17,855 nucleotides of DNA from Chloroflexota bacterium (GTDB lineage: Bacteria > Chloroflexota > Anaerolineae > Aggregatilineales > UBA2796). The stretch covers positions 1 through 17,855 of the forward strand of contig JAGHYP010000018.1 of assembly GCA_017743585.1 (NCBI GenBank), read 5' to 3'. Shown in pieces: positions 16,337 to 17,855 of the stretch (position 1 is its first letter; every line of letters begins with the position of its first letter). A model generated the notes under the pieces. The model searched no databases. It saw only the letters and a program-made list of their open reading frames with translations, and had not been told where the DNA came from. The position numbers were made by a program, and so were the translations under genes.

Positions 16337-17254
16337 TCAGCCGATGGCGTCAGCGGCGTTGACAAAGCGCACGCCTTGCGCCGCCATCTCGCGCAGGCGA
16401 GCTTCAGTGGCTTCTTCAAAGCCTGGGATGGACGATGTGCAGTCGTTCAAGAAGCGCAGCTTGGCGATCACCTCAGGCTGATCGGCGAAATAGCGCAAGA
16501 CTGAGTTCATGGTCGCTAGCACGCAGTGACTGCGCGCTTCGCCTGCCACGTAGATCAGGTCAAAGCTGGCGATCATGTCGAGGAAGCGTGTGTTCAGCGC
16601 GCCGTCAGGATGATCGGGATATTTCACTTCAGGCTCAACGACCGAGTAGAACTCCGTCTGTGGAATCGTGCCTTTGCTCAGATAGATGGGCTGCGCCATT
16701 CGCGCGCCGCTGTGATACATGATCGCCTCTGAGAGCGCCGGCAGCAGCGCGCGCCCCGCCGTGCCTTCCATGCAATGGAAAGGCCAAATCATCAGCTGCT
16801 TCTTGCCGACGCGCTCCAGCTCGTTCACGTAATACGCTGACCACTCGGGCTCAGCAGCGGCTATCCAGCGCCCCTTGGCGACGTCTTCTGCGCTGATGAC
16901 CGTGTACGGCGCAGGGCGCTCGCCTTCCGGGCTCTTCCACCATGTTGGATAGAAAATCTGGAACGGGACGTGCGTATCGAGCGACGCCGCGATCTGCGTG
17001 ATCTGATGGACGTTGCGATAAATCCACTCGATGACGCGCTGCGCATCTTGCACAGCGTTCGGCACAGGCAAGCGGCCGAGCGGCGCAGGCAGGATGAAGT
17101 CATTTTGCATGTCCACCAGCCATAGCAAGACGCGCTGGCGGTCGTCGCTAGCAGGCGCTTGGAAAGCGGCGACGCCTTCCTCGTAGGCGCGTTGGAAGTC
17201 AGGCTCGTACAGCTGCCCGATCTGCGCAGGCGCATAGAAAGATGGAAAAGTCAT
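16337..17254 (-). CDS. Nicotinamidase/isochorismatase-family cysteine hydrolase
   Basis: A 305-residue isochorismatase-fold hydrolase. Numbered from the first in-frame ATG at 17260, the triad is Asp50 (WLVDMQNDF), Lys196 (LSKGT) and Cys246 (GEARSHCVLAT). The metal ligands are Asp95 and His97 (SLDTHVPF) plus His162 in WPFHCMEGTAG, the pattern of PncA-type nicotinamidases, which release ammonia from nicotinamide. I prefer the ATG at 17252-17254: AGGAG (17261-17265) is 6 bases from it but touches the earlier ATG at 17258-17260. The protein is about 100 residues longer than typical PncA, with an N-terminal extension and an insert near 100-145, so another amide substrate is possible. It lies 64 bases after a solute-binding protein gene on the same strand. 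Confidence 0.87.
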   Translation of the reverse strand: MTFPSFYAPAQIGQLYEPDFQRAYEEGVAAFQAPASDDRQRVLLWLVDMQNDFILPAPLGRLPVPNAVQDAQRVIEWIYRNVHQITQIAASLDTHVPFQIFYPTWWKSPEGERPAPYTVISAEDVAKGRWIAAAEPEWSAYYVNELERVGKKQLMIWPFHCMEGTAGRALLPALSEAIMYHSGARMAQPIYLSKGTIPQTEFYSVVEPEVKYPDHPDGALNTRFLDMIASFDLIYVAGEARSHCVLATMNSVLRYFADQPEVIAKLRFLNDCTSSIPGFEEATEARLREMAAQGVRFVNAADAIG

Positions 17255-17318
17255 GTTCATCTCCTCAGGTGGAAAAGTTGCCCATGATTTTACTGCCTAC
17301 GCAAGCGATCGCTAGAAT

Positions 17319-17855
17319 TCAGCGTGACCACACCGCCAGCCACAACGGACTCGCCGCGCTGGCGCCCTGCAGCGCAGGCTTGCGCGCCGCGAAGTGCAGC
17401 TCGGTCAGCAACGGTATCACAGGAAATGTGCCGCTCTCGCCGAAGTAAGCCTGTTCCGCTTGCGCGATCAGCGCAGCGCGCTGCGCCAAATCCGCTTGCA
17501 ACAGCGCCGCTCCCACCAGCTGATCCGCCTCGCCGCACGGCAGGTAACTCTTCAGGAATCCATAACGGCAATGCACCCCATCGCTCGCCCAAGCCGTGAT
17601 GTCCAAATAGTCCGGCGACCACGTGAAAAGCCACATATGCGGGCGAGGCGGGTCGGTCGCGCGAATTGTGCTAAAAGTGCCATCGGCAAGGCGGCGCACT
17701 GTCTCGGCATTCCGCTTGGTCAGGCGGAAATTCGGCGTATTGCAGCCCAAGTGCGCTTGCCACTGCTCGAAGAGCGCTTTGGCGAGCGCTTCCATGCGCG
17801 GCGTATCTTCGATGACCAGCTCGAGGCGCTCAGGCAGACGGCAGTCTCTGTAACC
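17319..17855 (-). CDS. ABC transporter solute-binding protein, family 5 (peptide/nickel type), C-terminal part
   Basis: The frame is open from the right edge to TGA at 17319-17321 and gives 178 residues; the start lies outside the window. The pattern is that of the C-terminal lobe of family 5 solute-binding proteins (OppA/DppA class). LPERLELVIEDTPRMEALAKAL is split here as LPERLELVIED then TPRMEALAKALFEQW. A variable stretch follows, then MWLFTWSPDYLDITAW (the conserved W-DY-D motif), LVGAALLQADLAQRAALIAQAEQ and FPVIPLLTELHFAAR. Such proteins capture oligopeptides or similar solutes outside the membrane for import by an ABC permease. Two cysteines (near HCRYGF and LPCGEA) flank the ligand-side loop and may form a disulfide. 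The ligand is unknown. The nicotinamidase-like gene follows and may be in the same transcript. Confidence 0.8.
   Translation of the reverse strand, partial: GYRDCRLPERLELVIEDTPRMEALAKALFEQWQAHLGCNTPNFRLTKRNAETVRRLADGTFSTIRATDPPRPHMWLFTWSPDYLDITAWASDGVHCRYGFLKSYLPCGEADQLVGAALLQADLAQRAALIAQAEQAYFGESGTFPVIPLLTELHFAARKPALQGASAASPLWLAVWSR

Noticed and set aside
17305..17312. GCGATCGC palindrome resembling the cyanobacterial HIP1 element
   Set aside because: Only a few copies occur in the window, as expected from a GCGC-rich composition; the gene content is not cyanobacterial.

Overview
The window (about 58-60% G+C by eye) looks like bacterial chromosome, most likely from Chloroflexota, perhaps Anaerolineae-like. 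This is inferred from protein style, not from a marker tree: a GT-C membrane glycosyltransferase with a C-terminal beta-sandwich, a receiver-CpaE fusion, a DnaG zinc finger of CFGAC type and a primary sigma factor with lineage-style insertions. I see no rRNA, tRNA, CRISPR array, insertion sequence or phage gene.

Left part (1-4254, + strand): the last 30 residues of a formylglycine-generating-enzyme/sulfatase-modifying-factor domain protein; about 450 bases that look like a frameshifted gene relic; a MOSC-domain protein; a KAP-family P-loop NTPase broken by a stop codon and a frameshift; and, directly abutting it, a large GT-C-type membrane glycosyltransferase. A lone response-regulator receiver (- strand, 4333-4728) converges on this block and is divergent from a YgeY-type M20 metallopeptidase (+, 5071-6282).

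Middle (6404-10584, - strand): four genes read right to left: a stand-alone CBM48/isoamylase early-set domain protein, a DUF3524 glycosyltransferase (homologue of tRNA-queuosine alpha-mannosyltransferase, GTDC1/QTMAN), a receiver-CpaE/TadZ-like ATPase fusion, and gatB. The ATPase and gatB are 6 bases apart and probably co-transcribed from a promoter at about 9054-9082.

Right (11183-15986, + strand): tandem promoter-like sequences, then dnaG (TTG start), rpoD (primary sigma) and a secreted or membrane-anchored FecR-like protein whose GTG start overlaps the rpoD stop by 4 bases. This is a macromolecular-synthesis-type operon with an unusual third gene. It ends in a hairpin-bearing 350-base gap, followed by a convergent nicotinamidase/isochorismatase-family hydrolase (-) and the C-terminal part of an ABC-transporter solute-binding protein (-) that runs off the right edge.

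Most of the window is housekeeping or common accessory genes. I do not find a convincing new multi-gene system. The most interesting points are the bacterial DUF3524 glycosyltransferase beside a stand-alone CBM48 protein, the FecR-like gene translationally coupled to the primary sigma factor, the receiver-CpaE ATPase coupled to gatB, and a recurring extended -10 element (TGTGnTAnnAT-like) upstream of several genes.
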